This document shows positions 8,934 to 17,759 of a stretch of DNA of 64,000 bases, one piece after another (within the stretch, counting starts at the first letter, position 1; every line of letters starts with the position of its first letter). The position numbers were made by a program, and so were the translations under genes. Source of the DNA: Bog-756 sp963713625 (GTDB lineage: Bacteria > Actinomycetota > Acidimicrobiia > Acidimicrobiales > RAAP-2); NCBI GenBank assembly GCA_963713625.1, contig CAVQMN010000011.1:372001-436000 (forward strand). The letters are read 5' to 3'. The notes beneath the pieces are model-generated. The model worked only from the letters and a program-made list of their open reading frames with translations. It did no database searches and was not told the origin of the DNA.

Positions 8934-9265
8934 CTCCTGGGACGACTGGCTCGTTACTGGGACCGGCGCGGGATGGCTAAGGTGACCCCTTGTCCCCGGT
9001 GAGGCCACGGGGTGGTCGGTGCCGCCACTGTCGACTTCGAATGGGCCCCGGGCTGGTGGGTGAGGGAGCGGACGGACGGGTCGGCCGGGGCAGAGGAACG
9101 ACGTCAACGGAACCCCCGACGAGGGTTTCGAAGGCTCCCGGGCGGAACTGACTCGGGCCCGACGCTGACGAGCTGAACAACCTCAGGTTCCGAGGCACGG
9201 GAGCCGATACAAGAAACACCTGGTCGTGCATCGGGCTCGGCAACGTGATCTGCAAGGGTGGAGCG
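8934..9265. other. Intergenic region before the YdjM-like gene
   Basis: These 332 bases hold no supported gene. Open frames here on the minus strand are shadows of the next gene. The sequence just before 9266 supplies its ribosome site. Confidence 0.5.
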
Positions 9266-9745
9266 ATGTTCGTCACCAACCATGTGCTTTCCGGCGTGTT
9301 GATAGGCCGGGCGATGAAGGGGCGGCCAGTGGCCGCATTTCTCGCTGGCGCCGGTTCGCATCTCGTCCTCGACGCACTCCCGCACTGGGGCTGCGACCTC
9401 CGGTCGCCGACCGAGAAGGAACGGTTCTTGCGGATCGCCCGACGGGACGGCCTGTTGGGCCTGACCGCGATGGCGATGGCAGCCATGGCGGTTGAGCCAG
9501 AGTCCAGGGTGGCAACGTGTGCGGCGATGGCCGGGGCCGCGTTCCTCGATCTCGACAAGCCTCTCGAGCATTTCTTCGGAATCCGCCCGTTCCCGAAGCT
9601 GGTGACCCGGATCCACAAGGGAGTGCAGAACGAGTCCGTCGATGGGATGTCCAACGAATTCGCCTACGGCGCGCTCTTCACCCTGGTCGACGCCATTACC
9701 GTCGTCACCGCTCGTCGGCGAGCGGCCTCCACCGTTCGGAGCTGA
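9266..9745 (+). CDS. Small YdjM-like membrane protein
   Basis: A 159-aa protein starting FVTNHVLSGVLIGRAM, with GAGSHLVLDALPHWG, a motif resembling the metal-binding His/Asp of YdjM/DUF457-type membrane hydrolases (HxxxD...PH). Two hydrophobic stretches follow (LGLTAMAMAAMAV and ATCAAMAGAAFLDLD), then a segment PLEHFFGIRPFP also containing a histidine. The start ATG 9266 is chosen for the AAGGGTGGAG ribosome site just upstream; an in-frame GTG at 9245 is less likely. No substrate can be named. The next gene lies on the opposite strand, ending 9 nt away. Confidence 0.75.
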   Translation: MFVTNHVLSGVLIGRAMKGRPVAAFLAGAGSHLVLDALPHWGCDLRSPTEKERFLRIARRDGLLGLTAMAMAAMAVEPESRVATCAAMAGAAFLDLDKPLEHFFGIRPFPKLVTRIHKGVQNESVDGMSNEFAYGALFTLVDAITVVTARRRAASTVRS

Positions 9746-9754
9746 CCGCGGGAC

Positions 9755-10006
9755 TCAGGCCACGTGGCGGTTCCTGGCGAACTTGCGCCGAATCGGCTTC
9801 GCTGTGCCAGCTGGAGTTTCGGCACCCAGCAGGTCCGAGACGCACTCGTCACACAGCCGACCAAATGTTCGGCCGGTCTTGAGGAGTTTCCGATCGTGCT
9901 GGCCGACCTTGGCCACGGCCCCTTTCCACCCGCAGCGGTGGCACGTACCGTATCGGCGCTTGCCGCTACCCTCATCTCTGCGCTCCAGATCTACCACCCG
10001 CAGCAC
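9755..10006 (-). CDS. Small zinc-ribbon protein, copy A
   Basis: An 83-aa basic protein with a four-cysteine zinc ribbon: CHRCGW at residues 22-27 and CDEC at 52-55, separated by a Lys/Arg-rich segment that includes DRKLLKTGRTFGRL. It is clearly paralogous to the gene at 14077-14325 (shared pattern CHRCGW, KV, DRK, LK.G, LC.EC, DLL). The start is GTG 10006. Such small ribbons are often nucleic-acid binding, but no family name is available and I assign no function. The C-terminal tail (PIRRKFARNRHVA) is strongly basic. Confidence 0.75.
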   Translation of the reverse strand: MLRVVDLERRDEGSGKRRYGTCHRCGWKGAVAKVGQHDRKLLKTGRTFGRLCDECVSDLLGAETPAGTAKPIRRKFARNRHVA

Positions 10007-10671
10007 CCCTCGTCACCACGACACTCACGCGGCTCGTATCGACGTAGCACGCTTTGAACTGTATTCAAGCTACCTGCCCAATAGTGGGACCTGGGATCGC
10101 GGTTCGGCGGTGTCCAGTGGACGGGCACGGGGTTTCCGGCCTGCACCAGCGCCTATCTCCAGGTAGACCATGGCGAGCACCTTCCGGATGGGACACGCCT
10201 CCGAGGATGGTGACAGCTTTCGGCACCGCCCTCGGGTGCGGGTTCCCCTCGACGGTCGGGACGGAACGCCCCCCGGATACGGTCGCCGACCCTCTGTGGC
10301 TGTTCCGGTGGTCGCTCCACGCCCGATTCGATGGTGGGGTTTCGGTGGAGGCAGGCATATGACCTGCCGCAATGGCTCTCATTCGCTCATCGACGACTGG
10401 TTCGACCGGCCTGCAAAAAATCTCACGAAGAGAGAGCGTTTCACCACTAAAAAGCAGCTTGATCAGGTTGTTCATCGACCGTAGAGTCAGGGCTGGCCTC
10501 CATCGGATCTGCGATCGGCCGCGGTTGTCCCAAAGGGGACGCATGAGATCGCAAAAGGACAAACGAGTGTCGATCGGGACGCAACTGCTTGGGCAGGCGG
10601 CCGATCACAGTCGATGGGCAAATCGGGAATCGCACAACTGAAGGTACTCAGGGGATGAAAGGCAGGTCGGA
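10007..10671. other. Non-coding stretch upstream of the GT2 gene
   Basis: These 665 bases contain no frame with recognisable protein sequence and no RNA that I can identify. GC falls toward 10400-10470 (A-rich patches). The promoter of the glycosyltransferase is presumably in the last 200 bases. Confidence 0.45.
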
Positions 10672-11530
10672 ATGACGCTTGGCGAGGCGGGGCGCACGAA
10701 GCGGAAGGTGTGCGCCATCCAGTCAGAACCCACAGTGAGCATCGTGATACCAGCAAAGAACGAAGTTCGGAACCTTCCTCACGTGTTCGCCGGTCTGCCG
10801 TCGGAAATTCACGAGGTGATTCTGGTCGACGGGGACTCGACGGACGGCACCGTAAACGTGGCCCGACGTCTCCGGCCTGACATCATCATTGTCGGCCAGA
10901 CCCGGAAGGGGAAGGGTAATGCGCTCGCCTGTGGTTTTTCCGTCGCTACCGGGGACTTCATCGTCATGCTCGATGCGGACGGGTCGAACAACCCGGCCGA
11001 GATCCCGCGGTTCGTCAACGCTCTCCGGGAAGGTGCCGACTTCGCCAAGGGCTCGCGGTTCATGCCCGGGGCCGGCAGTAGCGACATCAGCCGCATTCGG
11101 CAGTTTGGGAACTTCTGGTTGAACAAGATCGTCAACTACCTCTATGGGACCCGGTACACCGATCTCTGCTACGGCTACAACGCTTTCCGCCGGGAGTGCC
11201 TGTCGGTCATCGACCTCGAGGCGGGAGAGCCCGACGAGACCGATGATGGGATGATGCAGTGGGGTGACGGATTCGAGGTGGAGACGCTGATCAATGTGCG
11301 GATAGCCAAGGCGCACCTGCGGGTGGCAGAGGTTGCCGAGCTTCGAGCAGAGCCGCCGCTTCGGCGCCAGCAACCTGAACGCGTTCTCCGACGGATTTCG
11401 GGTCCTGAGGACGATCCATGCGGAGCGCAAGCGCGGATCTCGTCGCAACTTCGCGCCGTCACTGCAGCCGGCCCGGGAGGTCGGGACTTCGTGGTCGGTG
11501 ATATCGACACTGGCTGAAGAGGCCAGTTGA
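10672..11530 (+). pseudogene. Family-2 glycosyltransferase with frameshift
   Basis: A GT-A glycosyltransferase of the dolichyl-phosphate mannosyltransferase-like (GT2) group. The N-terminal domain is complete: VSIVIPAKNEVRNLP, EVILVDGDSTDGT, GKGNALACGF, the metal-binding LDADGS, and LCYGYNAFRR. After residue about 220 (VAEV) the frame runs into non-family sequence and stops at 11517. The expected ending (PSFEQSRRFGASNLN, then GFRVLRTI) is found in the +1 frame from about 11335 and ends at 11530. One extra G in the GTTG at 11333-11336 explains this. The product as written would lack its true C-terminus. No membrane anchor is visible. It may be a real pseudogene or an assembly error. Confidence 0.85.
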
Positions 11531-12942
11531 AAGCCTGCTGATGGCATGGTCATGAGATGTCTGAACATCTTTCAGGCCAGCCTCAGGGACATTCCCTGAT
11601 CGACGGACCTCTGACCGGGTTACATCAGAAGCAGAAACGGTCGACCCACGAATGACGATCACTTCGCAGGCACCTCTCGGCTTCGATCGATCACGCAGTC
11701 GCCGCACGGTGACACACCCCTTCCTCGGTCACCGGCCGCTTCATCGTCGCCGGGTGGCCGCGCTCAGTGGGGTGTCGGTACCGGGCTCTCGTTTGGCGTC
11801 ATCACTCTCTCTCGCCGTTGCCGAACCTAGGCACTGGGTGGTCGCGACTACCGTGCCCGGGGAATCGCCCTGGGCGCGCTACCGTAGATCGGGTTCATGG
11901 CCGTCCATGGCGCCGGACTGCTCGAACCAACGGCAATATTTGCCGCGGTCGACGCTCTTCAACGATCACGGTGGTCACGAGTGCCGCGCTTCTGGTTCTG
12001 GTCGGGATGCTGTAGGTTGAGGCCCGTCTGACGGGCGCGTTCTTCTAGGTGTTCGTGGCTGTGGGGGGCTGAGTCTCGTCATCCAGATCGTGTCCTTCCA
12101 GGCCAATAACTCTCCGTCGCAGTCGGTGCCGTTGATCATCGAGGGACGAATCGTGATGGAGGTGCGATGACGTCGACCCTCCTAGACGAGGGTGCTGATC
12201 CGCTATCACTTCGGCGAGTCGCCGATTCTGATTCCGGACCACTTCGGCAAGCTCCCGGCTCCTATACCGGGCCTCGATGTACCCGAGCCACTGTCGGTAC
12301 CGGCCCTCGACGTGACGACGGTGTCGGGCTGGCGGACATTCCGTTGGTCAATTCCGCTGTCATTGGCCGGACTGGCCGTCGGGCTCCTGACGGCCTGCAC
12401 CGATCAGCTGCTCGACCCCGGCCTGTGGGAGTTGCGGTGTTCTATCTTTCCCTCTTGGTATCTCGGTATTACACTGATCGTGGTCGGCATCGTCACAGCC
12501 AGGTGCTCCGACCAGGGTCAAGGGGCGAGACCTGCCGAGTTTTCCGATGGGTGATACTGAGCGTAAAGTGGGGTCCATTCCGTGCCGTGCATGGGGGACC
12601 GGAATCGTTCGAGGAGGTCCGCCCGTTTTTCGACATCGGCCACAAATGGGTAGAGATGGATCGAGTCGATGTCGCGTTGAAAAGGAGACGGAGTACTGGC
12701 ATACTCCGCCTCCTCTGTAGGGCTCCAGTCCCAATCACTGAGGTTTCGGGCGAGTCCGTCGCAGTACGCGTGGAATGAATTTGAGACTCCTTAAAGTTCG
12801 ATCGCTCGAGTGGATGATCGGATTGCGCTGTGTCCAGTTCCTCGGCAGCGAGGACCGACTAGGCGGTGAGGCACTGCTACACGCGGAGACGACGACCGGC
12901 CGAACTGGACGGTGATCGTGGCCGAGCTGGCGATCGTTTGCC
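11531..12942. other. Long stretch without a supported gene
   Basis: About 1.4 kb with no recognisable protein family. The best candidate is a 120-codon frame at 12192-12554 (plus strand) whose product has two possible membrane helices (WSIPLSLAGLAVGLL and WYLGITLIVVGIVTA); I see no homologue and rate it low. A stem GGAGTA/TACTCC with outer GGAG/CTCC pairs lies near 12683-12712. The region looks like decayed coding DNA between the broken glycosyltransferase and the phosphatase gene. Confidence 0.4.
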
Positions 12943-13980
12943 CTACTGACCGCCGGTCGGCCCGTGGACGGCCACGGTGGCGATGAGGTCCCGGTGGTCG
13001 CTGCCCGGACCGTTGTCCGTCCTGATCCGGGTGACGGCCACGCCGGGGCCGGTCAGGACGTGATCGATGCGCGCCAGGGTCGGGAGGGGGTGGTCGAACT
13101 GGTTCCAGGTCATGTCGAAGGGCTTGCCACGGGCCGCGGCGCCGTCGGTCAGGCCGGTGTCGAGGATGGCTCGGAAGCCGCGGTTTCCCCAGGTGGCGTT
13201 GAAGTCGCCCGTCACCAACAGGTCGGTCGTTCCGCGGGCCCGTAGGAGCCGTCCGATGAAGGCCAAGTCGTCCTGCCACTGGGAGAACGAGGAGGGTAGA
13301 GGGGCGATGGTGTGGACGACCCACAGGGGCTGGGGCCCCGATGGCAGCTCGATGGTGGTCTGGACGATGAGGGGGCGGCCGTAGTTGTAAACGATGCGGG
13401 TATGTGTCAGCGGGTACCGGGAGGCCACGAAGAAGCCGCCTGAGTCGTGTCGGACGATGTTGATCTGGTAGGGGAGATCCTCGAGGACGCCGGCATGGTT
13501 GAGCTTGCCCGAGACGACCAGATTGGTCTCCTCCATGGTAACCAGCTGGGGCCGGACCTGTGCGATCTCCCCGACGTAGCCCCCCAACGACGTATTGGTT
13601 TGATCGGTATTGGCATCGAACAGCTGGAGGGTCGGGGCCTTGGTCGTCCAGGCAGGCACCGGCCCGGCGGCGGTCAGCTCGGGGGCGAGGAAGGCGATTT
13701 GGGCCACGACGATGAGGAGGGCGGCCGCAGCGAGAAGGTACCGGCGGTCCAGCATGGCCACCGGGAGCACGATCCACGCCGGAAGAAAGACCCATACGGT
13801 GAACGCGTCGAGCACGGCGAAGGCTTCGACATCGTCCCAGGCCACGAGGCGCATCACGACGACGACAGCCAGCAACGCAATCACCGTCCACAGAGGAACG
13901 GCCAGATAGATCGGCAGGCGCCGCTTGCTCCGTCGGCGGGAATGCCCGGCGGACCGTAGGATCGGCGCGTGGTCCTGCAT
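12943..13980 (-). CDS. Membrane-anchored EEP-family phosphatase/nuclease
   Basis: A 345-aa protein of the endonuclease/exonuclease/phosphatase (EEP) superfamily. Three N-terminal membrane helices (about residues 23-47, 54-78 and 82-102) are followed by the EEP domain facing outward. Catalytic and metal residues are visible: VTMEETNLV (Glu), TGDFNATWGN (Asp/Asn) and, at the C-terminus, GPGSDHRDLIA (Asp-His). LWVVHTIAPLP supplies the mid-domain histidine region. The architecture matches actinobacterial membrane proteins annotated as endonuclease/exonuclease/phosphatase; the substrate could be a phosphodiester in the envelope rather than DNA. ATG 13980 is a good start. It is followed on the same strand side by the non-coding stretch. 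Confidence 0.9.
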   Translation of the reverse strand: MQDHAPILRSAGHSRRRSKRRLPIYLAVPLWTVIALLAVVVVMRLVAWDDVEAFAVLDAFTVWVFLPAWIVLPVAMLDRRYLLAAAALLIVVAQIAFLAPELTAAGPVPAWTTKAPTLQLFDANTDQTNTSLGGYVGEIAQVRPQLVTMEETNLVVSGKLNHAGVLEDLPYQINIVRHDSGGFFVASRYPLTHTRIVYNYGRPLIVQTTIELPSGPQPLWVVHTIAPLPSSFSQWQDDLAFIGRLLRARGTTDLLVTGDFNATWGNRGFRAILDTGLTDGAAARGKPFDMTWNQFDHPLPTLARIDHVLTGPGVAVTRIRTDNGPGSDHRDLIATVAVHGPTGGQ

Positions 13981-14076
13981 CGGCGCAGCGTACGACGCTC
14001 GTGGTTGGGCCGGCGAGAATGGGCCTTGGACTCGGACGGATACAGGTCGGGGATGGGGGCCCTACGACGGCGAGCT

Positions 14077-14325
14077 TCAGGCGACGCGGCGGGGTCTGGC
14101 CTGCTTGGGCCTGCCCGCTCCCGCTGCCGGGGCGGACCGAGTGGATTCCTGCACGCGAAGGAGGTCGTCGGTGCACTCCTGGCACAGCCACCGGTACTCC
14201 TTGCCGACCTTCAGCACCTTCCGGTCACGCCGACGGACCTTGCCGGTGGCTCCGGCCCATCCACAGCGATGGCAGGTGCCTAGGCGGTCGATGCGAACGA
14301 GGCCTCTCTCTTCAGCCATGCTCAT
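14077..14325 (-). CDS. Small zinc-ribbon protein, copy B
   Basis: An 82-aa paralogue of the 9755-10006 gene. CHRCGW and CQEC form the zinc ribbon; between them lie KVRRRDRKVLKVGKEYRWL, closely matching copy A. The tail is Pro/Arg-rich and also ends RRVA-like. Starts at ATG 14325 or ATG 14319 are equally possible. It is transcribed toward the EEP gene, about 100 nt upstream of it on the same strand, so the two may form an operon. Function unknown. Confidence 0.75.
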   Translation of the reverse strand: MSMAEERGLVRIDRLGTCHRCGWAGATGKVRRRDRKVLKVGKEYRWLCQECTDDLLRVQESTRSAPAAGAGRPKQARPRRVA

Positions 14326-15234
14326 CGGGCCCACGTCCTCGGCAGCGTTCTGACCACACCTGTCTTGTCGGCTACGCTGCGCAAGAATTGTAGCGCCAGG
14401 TAGCTCGCAATTGTGATGGACACCGCGTCGGACGGCTGGAGCCCCAAGCCGGGACCGCTACGGTTCGGGTGATTCGACTCAGAACCTCGAGGTCAGGGGG
14501 CCAGTCGAGGTCCCGAGAGTCTGACTCGGCGACTATGTAGAACCAGTTGCCGTGGGCTATGGTGACGCACCCACCAAGGAGCGCTCACAAAGCGGGTCGT
14601 CCGATCTGGGGGTCCCGTCAGAGGAGGCAGGTTAGGTGGGAACCCGAAGCTCATGACAACCAGATGGCCTGCCTGTCCGATTCCGCGCCATCGATTCTGA
14701 TGCACCCGGAACGCCGTCCATGATCCGGCTTCGACTGACACCGACCGAATGCTATAGCGGCCGCTCGTCGACGAAGCGAGGTAACCAATGACCCCTGGGT
14801 CGTTATGTCATTTGAATCGCGGCAAAAATCGCATCGGGACCTCGGTGAGAAGCAAGGCCACCTGGGGCAGTCGGCTCGGACGGTCACCGACCATCGCTAT
14901 GGCATTTGAGTTCCAATTTGTGGTCAAATACAATGCATAATTCAGAAAGCAATACAATGCATAATTCCAGAAAGCACTGTGAGATCGTGTCCGTGACGAC
15001 CATGCCGTTTAATTTCACCAAACACAATCCCTGATAGTACGACCAGGTGGGCCTCAGCGTGGTACTTGTTACTCCCGATTCTCCCCCATGTGTCGTCGGT
15101 GTCGAAGTGTACGTTCACCGCTTTGCAAGATGGCGCCGAGGTGACCAGGGACTCCGGGTAGGGACGGCGCCTGTACGGAATCGTAGGGCGCTCTTTCCCA
15201 CCTGCTGCTCTTCCACGACCGCAATGGGGCAAGC
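14326..15234. other. AT-richer intergenic region with short repeats
   Basis: These 909 bases show no recognisable gene. GC drops in the middle (about 14800-15000), where a 24-nt tandem duplication sits. It marks the left border of the lower-GC glycan locus and must include the promoter of the membrane protein gene at 15235. Confidence 0.5.
14927..14975. repeat. Tandem 24-nt duplication
   Basis: The unit AATACAATGCATAATT(C)CAGAAAGC occurs twice in direct succession (14927-14950 and 14951-14975), differing by a single inserted C. It is AT-rich compared with its surroundings. Confidence 0.9.
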
Positions 15235-17439
15235 GTGATCGTCTCCCAACCGCGTGACGTACCTTCGCTGGAACTCGATCCCTCACTGCCACCAAGCATG
15301 GTCGTCTCCCAACCGCGTGACGTACCTTCGCTGGAACTCGATCCCTCACTGCCGCTCGGACGACCTACACCTCGTCTGCCGTTTGCGAGAGTTCAACGTC
15401 AGCGACCGAGCGTAGATCTCGATTATTCGCATTTTATTGTCGGGGTCTTATCTCTGGTCCTTATTTTGATGGCCGGAATTGGGGCAATGTTCTCTCTTCG
15501 ATCACTTGAGGCCTCAGCCGTTTTTCTCTATGCCTTTTTTGGCATCGGAACGGCCTTGCTGCAATTTTCCAAGCGAACGGGCTTGGATTTTCTGACCTCG
15601 GGAATGGGACTGAGCGTCTCCGTCGTCTTACTCGTCGGTTTTGGACTGGTTGAGCTGAAGGTTTGGCCCGCCGGTCATGTTCTCTTCTACCTCGCCGTAG
15701 CCGTATCGGGTTCGGTCCATATCGCGAGCGTTTGGAAGAACCGTGCTTGTTTTCTTGCCATCGCAGACGCTCGACGATCATTTGTCGCCTTCATGGCGAC
15801 GCATCGCTACCTAGCAATAAGCACCGCCGGCGCCATACTTTGCATCGTGGCTATGGTCCAAGATCGCAATCATAATCTTGGGCCTAGTGGGCTCCTCGGC
15901 TCATTGTCTCCGATATGGTATTTAGGCCTCCTGATTGTTGTCATCACAATAATTCTTGGCCGTCATTTGTCGACGCTAGAGTTTGGCTACTCCGTTGTTA
16001 TTTTGGCGCTGATTCTCACCTGTACCCCCGTAGTCATCTTCAGTGGACCAATCTTCAGCTGGACAATTTTAAATGTCGGTATCACCAACTACATAATCGT
16101 CCATGGCACGGTCAATCCCGGGTTGGACATCTATCAGGCGTGGCCCGGCCTATTTGCGGGGATGGCGTGGCTTTCAAGTAATGCCCACGTGTCCATTCCA
16201 CTGCAAGAAGCAAGATGGTGGCCTGCTGTCATAGACCTGGGTGTTTTGATCGCCTTCCGGGATCTTGCAAAACAGGTGGGTTTGACTGCTCATCGCGCTT
16301 GGCTGGCGACGGCCTTCTTTTGTGCTGGAAGTGTATTTCAGGAGGCGTATTTCTGCCCTCAGAACATCGCCTATCTTTTGACAATCATCGTCTATTCACG
16401 CGTGTTCAGAAATCGAGGCACAGACGGAGGAGCATCAACATCAGATTGGCTGGTGGTCGTTCCGTGTTTACTCGCCATTTCGATAACACATCAGATCACT
16501 CCCTATATGCTGACGGGCGCACTGGTCGCCCTGGCACTTTTTGGCTACCTCAAGTCGAACTGGTTCATAGCCGCCGCGATCGTGCCCGCGCTAATTTGGG
16601 CTTCTCTGAATATTGAGTGGGTCAAGCACAATATAAATCTGGATCAGTTGGGCTCACTATTCTCGAACTCCGTACCGACGTCGAGTCTTGTCCCAGGAAT
16701 TCAGAACGATGTATTTGAGCAAATAACGCGCATCGGCGAATTTGGAGCACTGCTGCCAATCGGTGTGCTCGCGCTGGTGGCCTTATATTCGAGACGAGAC
16801 CGACTTAGTTTCGCGTTGGCGGTTGCTGCTGCAACTGCCTTCGGTCTCATCGTGGTGACTTCGTATGGGAACGACGGACCCTTGCGGACCGGTCTGTTTG
16901 CTCTGCCGTGGATCGCCATACTTGCTGCTTCAGTCAAACCAGCCAAGAGCCATCGCTTGCTCACGACTGCAGGTGTAGCTGTCGTTCTCGTAGTGGCGAT
17001 CGGGTATGTGTTGGGAACGATGGCCCAGGACTACGTGAACGCCGTGCGGCCGTCTGACTTGGCCGCGGAGAAGGCGTTTGAGACCTCAGCTCCCGTTGGG
17101 TCGACGGTGTTTGTAATCGGTGATGATTACCCGTCCGGGTTGACGTCCAGACTTTATTCACTCACTTGGAACCGCGTTCTGCGCCTAACGAAGTACAGAG
17201 ATGCGCACGGCAAGTTCAACGCCGCCGGCGCCGTCGAGGCATTCAACAAGACCATCGGCGCGTTGGCGGGGCGTAACTATTATGTGATGACGGGCGGAGC
17301 CCCTGAAGCTGAATTGGTCTCTGATGGCTTCGCTACCACGTCAGAGTATGAGGCCGTCGTACGGGCCTTCTCGGACTCTCCAAAATGGAAACCCATCTAT
17401 CGGTCCGGCGTCTCCGGACTGTACAAATTCGTGGGTTGA
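15235..17439 (+). CDS. Large polytopic membrane protein, glycan locus
   Basis: A 734-aa protein with about a dozen predicted membrane helices from residue 65 to about 600, followed by a hydrophilic extracytoplasmic domain of about 120 residues (containing VFVIGDDYPSGLTSRLY and NYYVMTGGAPEAELV). The layout resembles GT-C-type glycosyltransferases or polymerases of surface-glycan loci, but I see no diagnostic motif. The N-terminal 45 residues are made of a duplicated peptide. GC is clearly lower than in flanking genes and rare TTA leucine codons occur at least three times, suggesting acquisition. The start GTG 15235 is uncertain; ATG 15298 inside the second repeat is possible. Confidence 0.8.
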   Translation: MIVSQPRDVPSLELDPSLPPSMVVSQPRDVPSLELDPSLPLGRPTPRLPFARVQRQRPSVDLDYSHFIVGVLSLVLILMAGIGAMFSLRSLEASAVFLYAFFGIGTALLQFSKRTGLDFLTSGMGLSVSVVLLVGFGLVELKVWPAGHVLFYLAVAVSGSVHIASVWKNRACFLAIADARRSFVAFMATHRYLAISTAGAILCIVAMVQDRNHNLGPSGLLGSLSPIWYLGLLIVVITIILGRHLSTLEFGYSVVILALILTCTPVVIFSGPIFSWTILNVGITNYIIVHGTVNPGLDIYQAWPGLFAGMAWLSSNAHVSIPLQEARWWPAVIDLGVLIAFRDLAKQVGLTAHRAWLATAFFCAGSVFQEAYFCPQNIAYLLTIIVYSRVFRNRGTDGGASTSDWLVVVPCLLAISITHQITPYMLTGALVALALFGYLKSNWFIAAAIVPALIWASLNIEWVKHNINLDQLGSLFSNSVPTSSLVPGIQNDVFEQITRIGEFGALLPIGVLALVALYSRRDRLSFALAVAAATAFGLIVVTSYGNDGPLRTGLFALPWIAILAASVKPAKSHRLLTTAGVAVVLVVAIGYVLGTMAQDYVNAVRPSDLAAEKAFETSAPVGSTVFVIGDDYPSGLTSRLYSLTWNRVLRLTKYRDAHGKFNAAGAVEAFNKTIGALAGRNYYVMTGGAPEAELVSDGFATTSEYEAVVRAFSDSPKWKPIYRSGVSGLYKFVG
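15238..15353 (+). repeat. In-frame 63-nt tandem duplication
   Basis: A block of 50 identical bases (15241-15290 and 15304-15353) is repeated with a period of 63 nt at the very start of the membrane protein gene. It duplicates the peptide SQPRDVPSLELDPSLP. The period is a multiple of three, so the frame is kept. Confidence 0.92.
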
Positions 17440-17692
17440 TCTCTACCTCCGCCGACGGGGGTGCCATGACGTCGGCTGCCGGAAGGAGGTCGAGCTGGGC
17501 ACTTCGCTTCGCCCGCTGAGTGGAAGCTGTTCGTCGATCGGCCATGGTTACGTGGTCGATGGTGAACGGGCAGTTCTGAACGCATCGAGCCCTGGGAGCT
17601 CTGGTGTCTCTGGCGATCCGCTCAGTGGAGGCCACTCGTGTTCCATTTCGACCCAGGCGTCGAGGGTGGGGTCATGCGGTTGTGAAGGGTCC

Positions 17693-17759
17693 GCGCCACG
17701 GTGTCTCCATCGCTGGCTCAATGTTCCGACGGATAGACAAGCGCCAGGTGAGCTTTGTA
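17693..17759 (-). repeat. GH5 3'-end repeat, copy 1
   Basis: The last codons of the GH5 gene (encoding KAHLALVYPSE) plus about 25 nt of downstream sequence (GCGATGGAGAC on the minus strand) recur at 19250-19362 and, on the opposite strand, at 35583-35696. This copy is the shortest match downstream of the stop. Confidence 0.7.

Noticed and set aside
12192..12554. 120-aa putative membrane protein
   Set aside because: Two hydrophobic stretches but no similarity that I can recognise, no clear ribosome site, and it lies in a region that looks decayed. Kept only as a note.
12493..12738. Minus-strand frame that could be an IS-derived ORF
   Set aside because: The translation resembles sequence often seen next to insertion elements, but there is no transposase motif or inverted repeat to support it.
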